This document shows positions 1 to 8,286 of a stretch of 13,730 bases of DNA, in pieces. Below the pieces are notes generated by a model that worked only from the letters and a program-made list of their open reading frames with translations, made no database searches and was not told the origin of the DNA. Every line of letters starts with the position of its first letter. Position 1 is the first letter of the stretch. Origin of the DNA: Stephanodiscus triporus (Eukaryota; Bacillariophyta; Thalassiosirophyceae; Thalassiosirales; Thalassiosiraceae); contig JALLAZ010000582.1 in the NCBI GenBank assembly GCA_036939755.1, positions 1-13,730 of the forward strand. Reading direction: 5' to 3'. A program made the position numbers and the translations under genes.

Positions 1-170
1 GCTTTAACCTTGGTCTTTGTCATCCTCTGTATCATTAGTTCATAACTTGTGCCTGCCGATTTAGTAGTAAATGGCGTATTTTGTGGTGATAGTATCATTC
101 ACCATACATACTCAGCATATCAATGCTTGGGTCATCGTAGAAATAAATGCCACCGCCGCCTTGACTCTTC

Positions 171-200
171 CTCTCTCCTCCTCTCTCCTCCTCTCTCCTT
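171..200. repeat. Tandem 10-bp pyrimidine repeat, three copies
   Basis: CTCTCTCCTC occurs twice in a row, followed by a third copy with one final-base change (CTCTCTCCTT). It lies inside the wider pyrimidine-rich region. It is a short simple repeat with no visible coding role. Confidence 0.8.
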
Positions 201-204
201 AGCT

Positions 205-443
205 CTATTTGATTGTTGTGTACGACAAGCCACATCGTCATTGCATAATATGCCATCGCCCCCGTTGTTGTCCCCGGTGATCATCGCCAGATGATATGCC
301 CTTCTTCCTGTCCACCGCCTCCGCAATTTTTGTCCACCCCCCCCGCAATTTTCCTTCCTACTCTTATGTTTACTATTTGTCGTCCTCCTCTGCCATCATG
401 TTGTATCTTCCTTCCCCCTATTACTTCTATTTGATTGTTGTGT
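205..443. repeat. Degenerate direct repeats about 222 bp apart
   Basis: A 17-bp string, CTATTTGATTGTTGTGT, occurs exactly at 205-221 and again at 427-443. A diverged relative (GGTTGATTGTTGCTGTTGTG) lies near 607-626. Another partly matching pair is GCCATCATG followed by a TTGTAT-CTTCC..CCCCCT stretch, at about 392-420 and 630-659. Together these suggest an old, decayed duplication with a period of roughly 200 bp rather than a gene. Confidence 0.55.
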
Positions 444-941
444 TGTTCCCTGCCATCACTGCCACAACATCCTCTTCGTGATTGCCACCCTTCCTCTTTT
501 CTCTTCCAGCGGTCTATATCCCGCCTGCCGCCAGCACCACCATTGTACCGCCATACCACCCATTATCTTTTCAATTGCCACCGCCTCTCCCTCCGCCCTT
601 TCCAATGGTTGATTGTTGCTGTTGTGATTGCCATCATGGGCAATTGTATTCTTCCCCCTCGACGTCACGATCGTCACTTGATCTATCCCATCGTGGTCTT
701 CATCTCCTCTGCCTCCATCTCCGCATCCACACCCTTGAGTAAAACCCTCCTCATCACCCTCAATGGAATCATCAAGCGGCCTGCTGTTGGGGAGGTTGAG
801 AGGATGAGGGATGAAGGGGGTAGGGATTAGCATAGCATTAAAAATAAAGTAAAAATAAATACAATAAAACAATAGAATAATAACCTCTGTTGTTGGGCAT
901 CAGAACCCCCCCCCACAGTGATGTGTGTGCATGGAATGCTG

Positions 942-961
942 TCCATCTACTAGTAGATGGA
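942..961. repeat. Perfect 20-bp palindrome
   Basis: TCCATCTACTAGTAGATGGA equals its own reverse complement over all 20 bases, centred on ACTAGT. The symmetry does not extend to the next base pair. It could be a cruciform, a dimer-binding site or a transposon remnant. No flanking gene explains it. Confidence 0.8.
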
Positions 962-1366
962 TGCGTGCAAGTGGTGGGATTTTTGGTTTGTCGGGGGAGG
1001 CTGTGGAGGCCTGCATGTTGTGCCAGCGCATCAATTTATTTCTTAGAATATTGACGTACCAAGGTCCTGTCGAAGCACATGCTGCTTGCATGACAGGAAG
1101 GAGCTGTTACGGTTAGGTGACAGCGGGCGCACGATGATGCAAAAAATCATCTTTTTTTGTGGGGGCTCGAGAAGGCGGAAGCACGACGTACACCCCGCCG
1201 ATGCAATAGTAGGTACAGGGCATGTCGGGAGGGGTCTTAGGAGGGGGGGGGAGTCTTGTTGGTGTGGGTGACAGCGTTGTTCCTTGTGGAGGACAGGACG
1301 TGTCACCATGATGGATATTGCACCATTGTGAGTGCATAGTTAATTTACAATATTGTTGTCGGTTTG

Positions 1367-1485
1367 GCGTAATTTTTACCGCGGGGACCCCAAGACTCGC
1401 GATTTTGGCTTCACAGTGGCATGTGGAAGTGTTGCCCCCTTGCCACTGTGGAGCCAGAATTGCGAGCATGCGGTACAAATATCAC
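1367..1485. repeat. Foldback element or structured-RNA candidate
   Basis: The arms 1396-1421 and 1441-1466 are inverted copies of 26 bp around a 19-base loop. As DNA, 23 of 26 positions match. The three exceptions all become G-U wobbles if the top strand is transcribed, so all 26 positions can pair in that RNA. Outside lie a second short stem, TACCGC (1377-1382) with GCGGTA (1470-1475), weaker pairing out to 1367 and 1485, and a mini-hairpin GGGGACCCC (1383-1391) on the left shoulder. It could be a MITE-like foldback element or a hairpin RNA. No target-site duplication was found. Confidence 0.65.
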
Positions 1486-1896
1486 ACATTCAATGCCAAG
1501 GGGGGCGATATTGATGAGAAGTGGATGAGAAGGAGATCGACAAAATCGGCGAGGAGGGGAGAGGGGAGAAGCGTCTGCCACCCATTGGGGTGTGATTTCA
1601 GGTCCCCGAGCACCAGTTTTTGGAAAAAAACATGTGGAACGTTTTTTGGGTTTGTACTAGAGTACTTTTTTATCAGTGCAGCCCCTAGTAGTCGCATGAC
1701 AATTGGCTAGAGCATAGCACTATTAGCGAAGGCTTAGGAGTTTTTGTCCATGCCATTAGTTTGAATTCGGTCATCAAGGTAATTATATTGCTGGCATAAC
1801 GCATACTAAGTGCAAGTCCAAGCAATTCTTGGGGCCATGGTACTCCTCTGCTGTCTGGTGGAAAAGATGAAAGATCAGATCAGTGTCAGTGTACAG

Positions 1897-1944
1897 CAGT
1901 GTATCAGTGTATCAGTGTATCAGTGTATCAGTGTATCAGTGTAT
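1897..1944. repeat. Microsatellite, 8-bp unit CAGTGTAT x6
   Basis: Six perfect tandem copies of CAGTGTAT occupy this interval. Diverged copies sit on both sides (CAGTGTCAGTGTACAG to the left, CAGTATCAGAGTTCAG to the right), giving an impure array from about 1881 to 1960. The unit is not a multiple of three and no gene covers it, so a coding role is unlikely. Confidence 0.9.
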
Positions 1945-2376
1945 CAGTATCAGAGTTCAGAGTGGCACCAGATACAGATACTATGGTACTGGATCAAAGA
2001 GTAATTGCCCACATTAGAAGAGGGTGATCTGTGAAGTGTTTGAATTATTTCTTGGTGGGGATTGTGTGTCGATAGCAAATAGTAGCAGATACCAATCGCA
2101 AAATAGAGCCAGGATCCATGTTTTTAGTTGTTGAGAGAAGGAAATCATTACAACGTGAGACGTGTGACTCCACACAGGTTCGAACACGTACTCGAACTCG
2201 CGAACGTCAACGCCGCCACCGGCGCTCACAACTCACATCATCTTGCTGACGACTGTTCCGCTTCCGTCCGACGTCCCCATATTTATTCACCCCAGAGGAA
2301 GCGCCAACTCGACATTATTATTTGAGCTCCAGTTCAAACTCTCTCTCTTGCACCAACTCGCCACCTCGAAAAAAAC

Positions 2377-2844
2377 ATGGGCCTCCTACGTTTCTTGCTC
2401 GTTCTTATACCCGCGTCTCTGTCCGCAGTCGACGCCTTCGCGCCGTTGTCACCCGCACTACTGTCATCGCCCGCTCGATTCTCAACATCGCTGTATGCCG
2501 CAGCTGAAATTCAATTCGTGAAAGGTCTCGAGGAGAAGGTCGTCCCCGACATCAAGCTTACTCGAGCACGCGACGGGTCATCTGGCATCGCAACGTTCAA
2601 GTTTAAAAATCCCAACGTCTTCGATGCGTCCACCGCGAGCTCGGGTGCCGTCACGGGCATGTTCCTCGTCGACAACGAGGGCGAATTGAGTACCACAGAT
2701 GTCAACGCATCGTTCGTGAATGGCAAACCTCAAGCGATCGAGAGTACTTTGGTAATGAAGAGTCCGGAAGAATGGGATAGGTTCATGAGGTTTATGGAAC
2801 GGTACGGCGAGGCGAACGGACTGGGATTTACCAAAGCTGGCTAG
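2377..2844 (+). CDS. psb28: Photosystem II assembly protein Psb28, nuclear-encoded and plastid-targeted
   Basis: This 155-residue protein is an intronless Psb28. Psb28 binds transiently to photosystem II assembly intermediates (the CP47/RC47 side) on the stromal face and is implicated in biogenesis or repair. Residues 1-20 form a hydrophobic signal peptide ending VDA, followed by FAPL, a match to the Phe-led plastid import motif of diatoms and relatives. The transit part runs to about residue 42. The mature part starts near AEIQFVKG and carries family hallmarks: [11 protein letters not shown] (58-67), [13 protein letters not shown] (94-106), [10 protein letters not shown] (113-122), [12 protein letters not shown] (129-140) and ENGLGF-like NGLGF (147-151). 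The mature length of about 110 residues is typical. The start follows AAAAAC and is the only Met that gives a signal peptide. In most diatoms I know of, psb28 is plastid-encoded, so a nuclear copy is unusual. The family call is very secure. Confidence 0.95.
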   Translation: MGLLRFLLVLIPASLSAVDAFAPLSPALLSSPARFSTSLYAAAEIQFVKGLEEKVVPDIKLTRARDGSSGIATFKFKNPNVFDASTASSGAVTGMFLVDNEGELSTTDVNASFVNGKPQAIESTLVMKSPEEWDRFMRFMERYGEANGLGFTKAG

Positions 2845-3580
2845 ATAATATTTTTGAGGAGGTCGGGGGCTTTGCTATTGGTGATTATCATGCTACGCTT
2901 TCATTTCGTTGGATTACTTTTTCTTGTGTTGTGAATGTAATAATGAATATGTAAATCAATTTTGCTGCAACGGCTTCATTTGATTTTGATGTCATCATGA
3001 AGTTGCCTTGTTCCTGTACGAGGCTTGCCCCCAACGCTCATCATCCGCTGTAACCACCTTGATGACGCTATGACCGGATTCTTTGTCCTCTCCTTCACGC
3101 AGGCGCCTATGGCGATGTGTGCTATATCGAAAATGCAAAGTTTGCGCTGTATCCGTCGCTGTTCAAGGCATTCGTCAGACGCTGTAAGTTCCACTTTGAG
3201 AGTAACCCGCATGATTTCAAGGACTTTGGCCGTGAGCTCCCACACGCCGCATACCTCGCTAGTGTTCACCACCGTGTTGAATACGGACACTGGCTTTTCT
3301 GCCTCTCTCTGCAAATTTCAGCTCGTCCAAATTGGGAAGATAGTAAAATACTTCATCGGAGATAACTGCGACGGAGGGTAAACCATGATGTTATTTGATG
3401 AGTCTAATGATTATGAATACCGGTCATATAACACCATTTGCTTAGGTGCTTTAGGTTTGGTGCATCTTGACATTCTCCTGTCAAATGGCAGGTGGAGTGT
3501 TCTTCTCGGCATCTTTCTTGCAAAGTATGAGGGGGGAAATATTCAACTAATGTTACCTGCGTATCTACTCCATCCTTTCC
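2845..3580. other. Intergenic region between convergent psb28 and HAD gene
   Basis: This holds the 3' flanks of two tail-to-tail genes. The first 150 bases are T-rich and probably the psb28 3' UTR. The middle (about 3066-3365) has open frames on three readings, including the candidate listed at 3117-3365. The last 200 bases show nothing I recognise. No RNA gene or repeat was identified. Confidence 0.5.
3117..3365 (+). CDS. Possible orphan ORF or coding remnant
   Basis: An open frame reads back in frame to a stop near 3060, about 98 codons in all, with the first ATG-like position near the given start. The translation has a protein-like composition (many Phe, Tyr, His, Arg and Lys, little low complexity), for example YIENAKFALYPSLFKAFVRR and NPHDFKDFGRELPHAAYLAS. 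I recognise no domain, signal peptide or membrane segment. The opposite strand is also open across 2976-3314, which weakens the case. It may be a decayed gene fragment, an exon of an unannotated transcript or chance. It lies between two convergent genes, where read-through 3' UTRs are expected. Confidence 0.25.
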   Translation: MCYIENAKFALYPSLFKAFVRRCKFHFESNPHDFKDFGRELPHAAYLASVHHRVEYGHWLFCLSLQISARPNWEDSKILHRR

Positions 3581-4681
3581 CTAGTCTTCTTTCATAATCT
3601 CGTTGATTGCATCGCATAACATGCTCAGCCTTGACACCCGTTTATTAATCATACTCTCCGCGGCATCATTCATCAACCTGCGGTGGATGATTTCCTCCAT
3701 GGGGGCGGTGCTCCAAGATGGCATGCAAGCGTTGGGACCGAATCGAGCCTTCGCGGTCTGGCCGTACTCGTTGTCAAAATCGAGGAGTATCGTCCTGGCC
3801 CCGCACGATGCGCTCCCGCCGACGTCGTATGCCAGGTCGTCCCCGACGTGGATCCAAATCGGATCAACGCCACCATCGTCATCGTTTTCACTCAACACCT
3901 CCGACATCGGTCCTTCCGCCGCATCCGCCAGGCTCATTCTCATCTCGCGTTTTGTCTCGGCGATTTCTCTGTACTTGTCGTAGGCGGCGCGGTATATCCA
4001 CTGCAGGTCGGCGTTGCCGTCGATGTTGCCCAGCTCCTTGAAGAACTCTGTCCGTCCCGACGCGTCGTCCTCCCAGCTGATGCAAAAGTCGAAGTAGGGC
4101 GCGAGGGTGAAGACCATAAGCAATGGGTTCGCCTTGCCATCAGTGACTGCACCGATGAACTTTTTTACTGAACCGGTTAGGCTCGACACCTCCGTGGCCC
4201 AATTTTCGGCGCACTCGCGCAGCTTCTTCTCCACCATCTTCCTCTCCATCTCCCGGCGTATAGCGAGCAGGCGGACCGCTGTGTGCGACATTGCCGATCC
4301 CGCCGCAGGACCGGCCTCCGCGCGTATGCGAGTCGCGGTCTCGACGATTGCGTCCGGCTCGAGGTTGTACCCGTAGTTGGCCATCGCGCGAACGAATACG
4401 CCGTTGGCATCATGCAGGACGGGCGCAATGGGGTAGAGCGAGTCGTCGAGGTCGAACGTAAGCAGTCCGAGCGTTCTCGTTCTCTTCTTTTGCTTGCCGT
4501 CAGCGTGAGACGACGATGACGTCGTCGACTCATCGACAGCGGCGGACGAAGCGGAAGTGCCGAGCAGTCTACTGGACGAAAATGATTCGGGCGATCGTAT
4601 TCGAGGCGAGAAGGCCTCTGCGGGATGAAGATGGGTCGCGCTGATAGCGGCGGCGGCGGCGAGGTTGAGGCAAAGCTTCAT
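3581..4681 (-). CDS. HAD-superfamily hydrolase, probably plastid-targeted
   Basis: This is a 366-residue haloacid-dehalogenase-type hydrolase, a family of Mg-dependent phosphatases acting on nucleotides or other small phosphoesters. The ATG at 4681 gives MKLCLNLAAAAAISATHLHP AEA/FSPR split here as signal peptide and Phe-led transit start, so plastid import is likely. The open frame extends 12 codons further upstream, but only to a GTG. Motif I is LTFDLDDSLYP, with nucleophile Asp77 and acid/base Asp79. Motif IV is IHVGDDLAYDVGGS (Gly280-Asp281-Asp282), followed by GARTILLD. The region between is alpha-helical and probably forms the C1 cap. Motifs II and III are not clear: LLMVFTL near 187-193 may supply the Thr. 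The closest annotated types I know are pyrimidine 5'-nucleotidase-like HADs, but the substrate cannot be read from sequence. It is divergent to the exonuclease gene. Confidence 0.85.
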   Translation of the reverse strand: MKLCLNLAAAAAISATHLHPAEAFSPRIRSPESFSSSRLLGTSASSAAVDESTTSSSSHADGKQKKRTRTLGLLTFDLDDSLYPIAPVLHDANGVFVRAMANYGYNLEPDAIVETATRIRAEAGPAAGSAMSHTAVRLLAIRREMERKMVEKKLRECAENWATEVSSLTGSVKKFIGAVTDGKANPLLMVFTLAPYFDFCISWEDDASGRTEFFKELGNIDGNADLQWIYRAAYDKYREIAETKREMRMSLADAAEGPMSEVLSENDDDGGVDPIWIHVGDDLAYDVGGSASCGARTILLDFDNEYGQTAKARFGPNACMPSWSTAPMEEIIHRRLMNDAAESMINKRVSRLSMLCDAINEIMKED

Positions 4682-5049
4682 GGTTTTTTGCGACGTCGGT
4701 GAAAAGACGCTTGACACTACAACATCATAGAACGAGAGAAAGAGAGTCCCCGAGAGTCAAGGTTCTCGGTTACAGCAGCGCACAAATGTACGTAGGAGTA
4801 CGATTAGGTAAGTTAGTGCTAAGAGAGACAAAACGAAGGAGGTCTTCTCTCTATTAAATTAACCACAGAGGCGAGGAAAATCGTACGATAGACGATTTGT
4901 CTGTGAAAAATTCAATTCACTCAGATACTTATTTATTCTCCTGAATTACACACAACATTATCGATTCAGTTATGTGCCAACAAGCTGGGGATAAGCTTTA
5001 GCTCCTCATTTGCAACAGAAGAAAAGGACTCCAATGTTTGTGCGAAGAA
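4682..5049. promoter_or_regulatory. Divergent intergenic region, likely bidirectional promoter
   Basis: These 368 bases separate two genes transcribed away from each other (HAD hydrolase leftward, exonuclease rightward). The half near the HAD gene has AG-rich runs (AGAACGAGAGAAAGAGAG near 4729). The half near the exonuclease is AT-rich (about 4850-4990). The exonuclease frame is open back to 5002, but no ATG precedes 5050. No specific transcription-factor site is identified, so the promoter role is inferred from gene orientation. Confidence 0.4.
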
Positions 5050-5853
5050 ATGGTCATCCACACTGTCAAGTCTGCCGATACTTCCTCAGGACAGAGCTTC
5101 ATTTCGGAAGTTAATAGTATTCTCGCTTCGAACACAGATGAAACCTCCAAGCGTGTTGCATTTGATTGCGAAGGGGTAAACTTGTCCAGGCTCGGCTCTG
5201 TAGAAATTGTATCCATCTGTTTTCCCGCGTTAGATGTCTACATCATTGATTTTGGAGGCACAATATGCCCCGGGATCCACAAGTCTGTGGCCGATCTCTT
5301 CGAGAGCGCATCAGTAACGAAAGTTATCCATGACTGTCGCATGGATTGCGATGCTCTGTATCACAATCATGGTATCCGGGTCAATAATGTGCATAATACA
5401 AGCTGTTTCCATATCCTTGAGGACAGCAACCTCAACGATGTTCTTTCCTATAATGGAATCAGCGTTAACTCTGCACGAGATAAATCAGTGTACAAAAGGA
5501 ATCCAAGGTTCTGGTCTACTCGTCCGTTGACACCATCTATGGTAGAATGGGCTTCTTCCGACGTAAAAAATCTATTCGCTCTTGCAGATGCACAACTAAG
5601 TCATATGACAAATGCCTCAAAGAGTGCGGCAATGGTCAAGTCTACTCAATACTCTCATAACATATGTGGTATGAAAGTATGTGTTGGCCTCTCGGTAAGG
5701 AGCCCGGGCTTGTTCATTGGCCGTCGTGGCCAGAATCTACGAAGTCTTCAGAAGCGAACCGGGACACTAATCTATTCTGATAACGACGAGTGGTTTGTTT
5801 TTTACGACAGTGATTCTTCGCTGGATGCTGTCAAGCGCAGCATGTCCAAGTAA
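5050..5853 (+). CDS. 3'-5' exonuclease (RNase D/EXD1-like) with C-terminal KH domain
   Basis: This 267-residue intronless protein combines a DnaQ/RNase D-fold exonuclease with an RNA-binding KH domain, the same architecture as plant proteins such as Arabidopsis At2g25910. Exonuclease motifs are VAFDCEGVNL (Asp39, Glu41), KVIHDCRMDCDALY (Asp99) and PLTPSMVEWASSDVKNL (Asp171). These supply the four acidic DEDD residues. The Tyr four residues before the last Asp in DEDDy enzymes is Trp167 here. The family signature FWSTRPLTP precedes motif III. The KH domain covers about 205-267 with GxxG loop GRRG at 224-227. The start at 5050 is the first ATG in frame, and MVIHTV aligns with the beginning of the plant homologue. 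No targeting signal is seen, so a nuclear or cytosolic role in RNA degradation or processing is likely. Confidence 0.88.
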   Translation: MVIHTVKSADTSSGQSFISEVNSILASNTDETSKRVAFDCEGVNLSRLGSVEIVSICFPALDVYIIDFGGTICPGIHKSVADLFESASVTKVIHDCRMDCDALYHNHGIRVNNVHNTSCFHILEDSNLNDVLSYNGISVNSARDKSVYKRNPRFWSTRPLTPSMVEWASSDVKNLFALADAQLSHMTNASKSAAMVKSTQYSHNICGMKVCVGLSVRSPGLFIGRRGQNLRSLQKRTGTLIYSDNDEWFVFYDSDSSLDAVKRSMSK

Positions 5854-5959
5854 AAGCTTATGAAGACTGCACCGCCATTATTCGTATTGCTTTGCTTGTC
5901 TTCTTAGAAAAAAATGTTCTCGTGTTAATCCAATGATTATTAGTAATGACCCATTTAGA
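5854..5959. other. Short convergent 3' intergenic spacer
   Basis: Only 106 bases separate the stop codons of the exonuclease and NOG2 genes, which point at each other. Unless both polyadenylation sites lie within it, their 3' UTRs overlap as antisense transcripts. The middle is T-rich and A-rich, but no unique poly(A) signal stands out. Confidence 0.6.
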
Positions 5960-7897
5960 CTAATCCCAATCACCAGCACCAACCTCAGGTAATGAAGTAG
6001 GATCCACGGCCTCATCCTCGTCACTATCGAGGCTTTCGTCGTCGTCTTCATTTCCTTCTTTTTCGTCACCCTCATTTAATTCGACAGCAGACTTCATAGC
6101 CTCATCCGCCTTGCCCTCCTCTCCCCCCTTGGGCCTTTGAACGCCATCCAAATCCTGCGGTTCCAAAGTGACACCCTCTATCCTCGCCGTGTCCCTCGCG
6201 CCGCCCCCGTCCTTCTTCCCCTCCTCCTTCAGCTCCGGCGGCGCCACGTAATGCGGCAATCGGCCCCTCTGGAAGTCGCATATCACCATGATCGCCGCGG
6301 TCCTCAGGCACGGCTCGCCCCCCTTCAGCAGACGTCCGCTCTTGGTCGCGATCTTCTCCAACAGCTCCTCGGACGTGTTCCACGATCCGTCCCCGGACTT
6401 CGGCAGACCGTACAACGCGGCGATGTGCTCCCTCTTCACCGCCATCTGGATGGCGTCCACGAATTCCTCCGGGGTCTCCAGCCTCTCGGCGCGTACCACG
6501 CCCTTGAGGACGCTGTCGGTCTCGGTGTCGCCGGCGGAATCGACGACGACGCCCGGGCAGTCGATGAGGTAAATGTTCCGAAACAACGTGATGTACTGCC
6601 ATATCTTCGTCTCGCCGGGTATCGGCGCGACCTTGCAGCTCTTCTTCGAGATGAGGGTGTTGATCACTGAGCTCTTCCCGACGTTGGGATATCCGATGAC
6701 GCCGACGCTGATCTGCTTCTTGTCGCTGTTGAGCTTGCCGAACTGCCGAAGCAGGCTGATGAGCGCCCCCTTCCCGAAGGCGTGGGTCATGCTCGCGTGG
6801 AAGGCGATGGTGGGCCGTATCTGCGCCAACTCGCCGATCCATCGCTTGGCGACCCAGTTCGGGACGAGGTCGATCTTGTTCAGCACGAAGACTAGGTGCT
6901 TGTGCGGGGCGTTCTTCGCCAGGTGCTTCTCGATCATGGTGCATCGAGTGCCCGGGACGTTCCTTGCGTCGACGACGTGCAGGATGACGTCGGAGCAGTC
7001 CACGACCTTGTAGAATTCTCCCCATATCCTCTTGGACTGTCCCTTGTTGAATAGGTCGTCCTTCTTGGCGTGGACCCAGTCGACCCCCTCGCCCTCGGTC
7101 TTGGTCAGGTTGGAATCCTTGCCCCAAGGCACGATGCCCACGCGGTCGTTGACCTTCGCATACGTCCCCTGGGACTTCTGCGCGGCGGCGAAGAGGGCGG
7201 CGTATCCGGAGGCGTCGTCTTCCGGCAACGCGTCGACGGGCTCGGCCTTCCCTCCTCCCCCGTACGGCGGCCGCGCGAGGTCTTCCCCCCCATCATTATT
7301 ACCATCATCATCGTCGCCGTCTCCCCCGACGTCGTCGTCCAATTTCGACATCCTCGCGACCATGTACTGCTCCACCTTGACCCTCTTCCTCCGACTCTTC
7401 CCCCCGAAGGTGTGCTCGAACGGCTCGTTCGCGAGCAGTCCGCCGTTGTTCTTACCCGCCCTCGTCTGCTCCGCGACGTCCCTAAGCAGTCCCATGGGCA
7501 GCTGCCTCCTCTTGACAACGACCGAGTACGGATCGGACATGGAATTCGTCATCTCCTCCCTGAACCTGTCGAGTTCCGTCGGCCCGACGACGCGGGTGTT
7601 GCCGAACCACCGTCGGTCCGGCGCGATGCGTCCCGTCGAGCCCGTGATCCTCGCGTCGCCCGCCCTGTCCGACATCATGAACTGACCCCCCACGACCTTC
7701 CCCTCCTTGTTCCGTATCGCCTTGCCGTTGTTGTACATCTTCAGGCGCGCGATCGTCGCGGCAGTCCTCACGTTGCCGTTGTCCCCGCGCGACGGCGCGG
7801 TGCGATTGGGCCTCGACGACGCGGAGGACCTCGTCAGCATGTTCCGCGAGCCCTTCGCGGGCTGCTGCTTCGTGAATTTGTAGCCCGTCTTCGCCAT
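5960..7897 (-). CDS. NOG2: Nucleolar GTP-binding protein 2 (60S ribosome assembly GTPase)
   Basis: This 645-residue protein is NOG2/GNL2 (Nug2), a circularly permuted GTPase that binds pre-60S particles and acts before nuclear export. The permuted order is visible: G4 NKID at 340-343, G5-like [11 protein letters not shown] (367-377), G1 P-loop GYPNVGKSS (402-410), then G3 DCPGV (446-450). The N-terminal NGP1 domain contains [10 protein letters not shown] (95-104), [17 protein letters not shown] (122-138) and EQYMVARM near 176-183. [22 protein letters not shown] precedes G4, as in the family, and is quoted here only by its position 292-313. An acidic insert lies at 187-206 and an acidic, Glu/Asp-rich tail at about 600-645, common in nucleolar proteins. 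The length lies between yeast (about 490) and human (about 730) homologues. It is intronless and divergent to the next gene. Start: first ATG, giving [10 protein letters not shown]. Confidence 0.96.
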   Translation of the reverse strand: MAKTGYKFTKQQPAKGSRNMLTRSSASSRPNRTAPSRGDNGNVRTAATIARLKMYNNGKAIRNKEGKVVGGQFMMSDRAGDARITGSTGRIAPDRRWFGNTRVVGPTELDRFREEMTNSMSDPYSVVVKRRQLPMGLLRDVAEQTRAGKNNGGLLANEPFEHTFGGKSRRKRVKVEQYMVARMSKLDDDVGGDGDDDDGNNDGGEDLARPPYGGGGKAEPVDALPEDDASGYAALFAAAQKSQGTYAKVNDRVGIVPWGKDSNLTKTEGEGVDWVHAKKDDLFNKGQSKRIWGEFYKVVDCSDVILHVVDARNVPGTRCTMIEKHLAKNAPHKHLVFVLNKIDLVPNWVAKRWIGELAQIRPTIAFHASMTHAFGKGALISLLRQFGKLNSDKKQISVGVIGYPNVGKSSVINTLISKKSCKVAPIPGETKIWQYITLFRNIYLIDCPGVVVDSAGDTETDSVLKGVVRAERLETPEEFVDAIQMAVKREHIAALYGLPKSGDGSWNTSEELLEKIATKSGRLLKGGEPCLRTAAIMVICDFQRGRLPHYVAPPELKEEGKKDGGGARDTARIEGVTLEPQDLDGVQRPKGGEEGKADEAMKSAVELNEGDEKEGNEDDDESLDSDEDEAVDPTSLPEVGAGDWD

Positions 7898-8286
7898 CTT
7901 TTTTCTTACCTGGCCGTTTTGGTTGGGCGATGCTAGCTTTGTAGGGATGGAGCGAGTTGTAATTCGGAATAGATGGGGAAGATGAGCAGAACTAACAGAG
8001 AGATTGTTCTCCCGATGCGAGCGAGACGACGAGGGATGGAGTTAAGGGGTGGGTTGGGATGCGGCCGGGGAGCGAGCGTGGTTGCGCCCGCGATTTTTTT
8101 TTGGCTGGACACGAAAAAATAAGAGGAATCGGGGTGATGGGCAGACGTTATTGCAGTTGGTCTGTTCTTGGTCCGATATCGTATCGTATCTCAAAGCTTC
8201 TCTTCTTCTCTCTTCAATGGTGATCAGGGCGATGCCGTCCCCCTATCCACGCATCGATTAGAAGTTGGCTGCCCGAATCCGTGACA
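7898..8286. promoter_or_regulatory. Divergent intergenic region between NOG2 and unknown plastid gene
   Basis: These 389 bases lie between two genes transcribed outward and so should hold both promoters. A T8 run occurs near 8094 and a GATATCGTATCGTATC stretch with repeated CGTAT near 8174-8190. CTTCTCTTCTTCTCTCTTC at about 8197 is a pyrimidine tract just upstream of the plus-strand gene. No defined binding site is recognised. Confidence 0.4.

Larger units (their letters stand above)
1..840. other. Pyrimidine-rich low-complexity region, no convincing gene
   Basis: The top strand is strongly C/T-rich, especially from about 280 to 760, with recurring runs such as CCACCGCC, CCTCCTC and TTGATTGTTG. 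Several frames on both strands stay open for 60 to 138 codons, but their translations are biased mixtures rich in Ser, Pro, Leu and His (or Gly and Arg on the other strand) and resemble no family I know. Open frames on both strands are expected from skewed composition, so I call no CDS. Degenerate direct repeats inside it are listed separately. Confidence 0.6.
841..2376. other. Intergenic region left of psb28, repeats but no convincing gene
   Basis: This stretch starts AT-rich (841-890), has several G or C homopolymers (C9 near 907, G9 at 1243-1251) and contains the palindrome, foldback and microsatellite described separately. Short open frames occur on both strands, for example about 1318-1710 on the plus strand, but that one runs through the foldback arms and shows no domain. 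The last 150 bases before psb28 become CT-rich (CTCTCTCTTG near 2341) and probably hold its core promoter and 5' UTR. I recognise no specific element there. Confidence 0.5.

Noticed and set aside
296..872. Long open frames on both strands (up to 138 codons)
   Set aside because: They arise in strongly pyrimidine-skewed low-complexity DNA, and the translations show no domain and are mutually overlapping.
1318..1710. 130-codon plus-strand frame across the foldback
   Set aside because: Similar peptides appear on both strands because the frame crosses the inverted arms, and no domain or start context supports it.
2170..2200. GGTTCGAAC, resembling a tRNA T-arm
   Set aside because: The flanking five bases do not form a T stem, and no acceptor, D or anticodon arm could be fitted.
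3601..4171. Plus-strand frames opposite the HAD hydrolase
   Set aside because: These are antisense shadows. The minus-strand frame carries HAD motifs and a signal peptide.
6102..7127. 341-codon frame on the same strand as NOG2
   Set aside because: It is an out-of-frame shadow of NOG2. It is Arg/Gly/Gln-rich with no family, while the NOG2 frame has all GTPase motifs.
7070..7936. 288-codon plus-strand frame opposite NOG2
   Set aside because: It is an antisense shadow caused by high GC content, with no domain.
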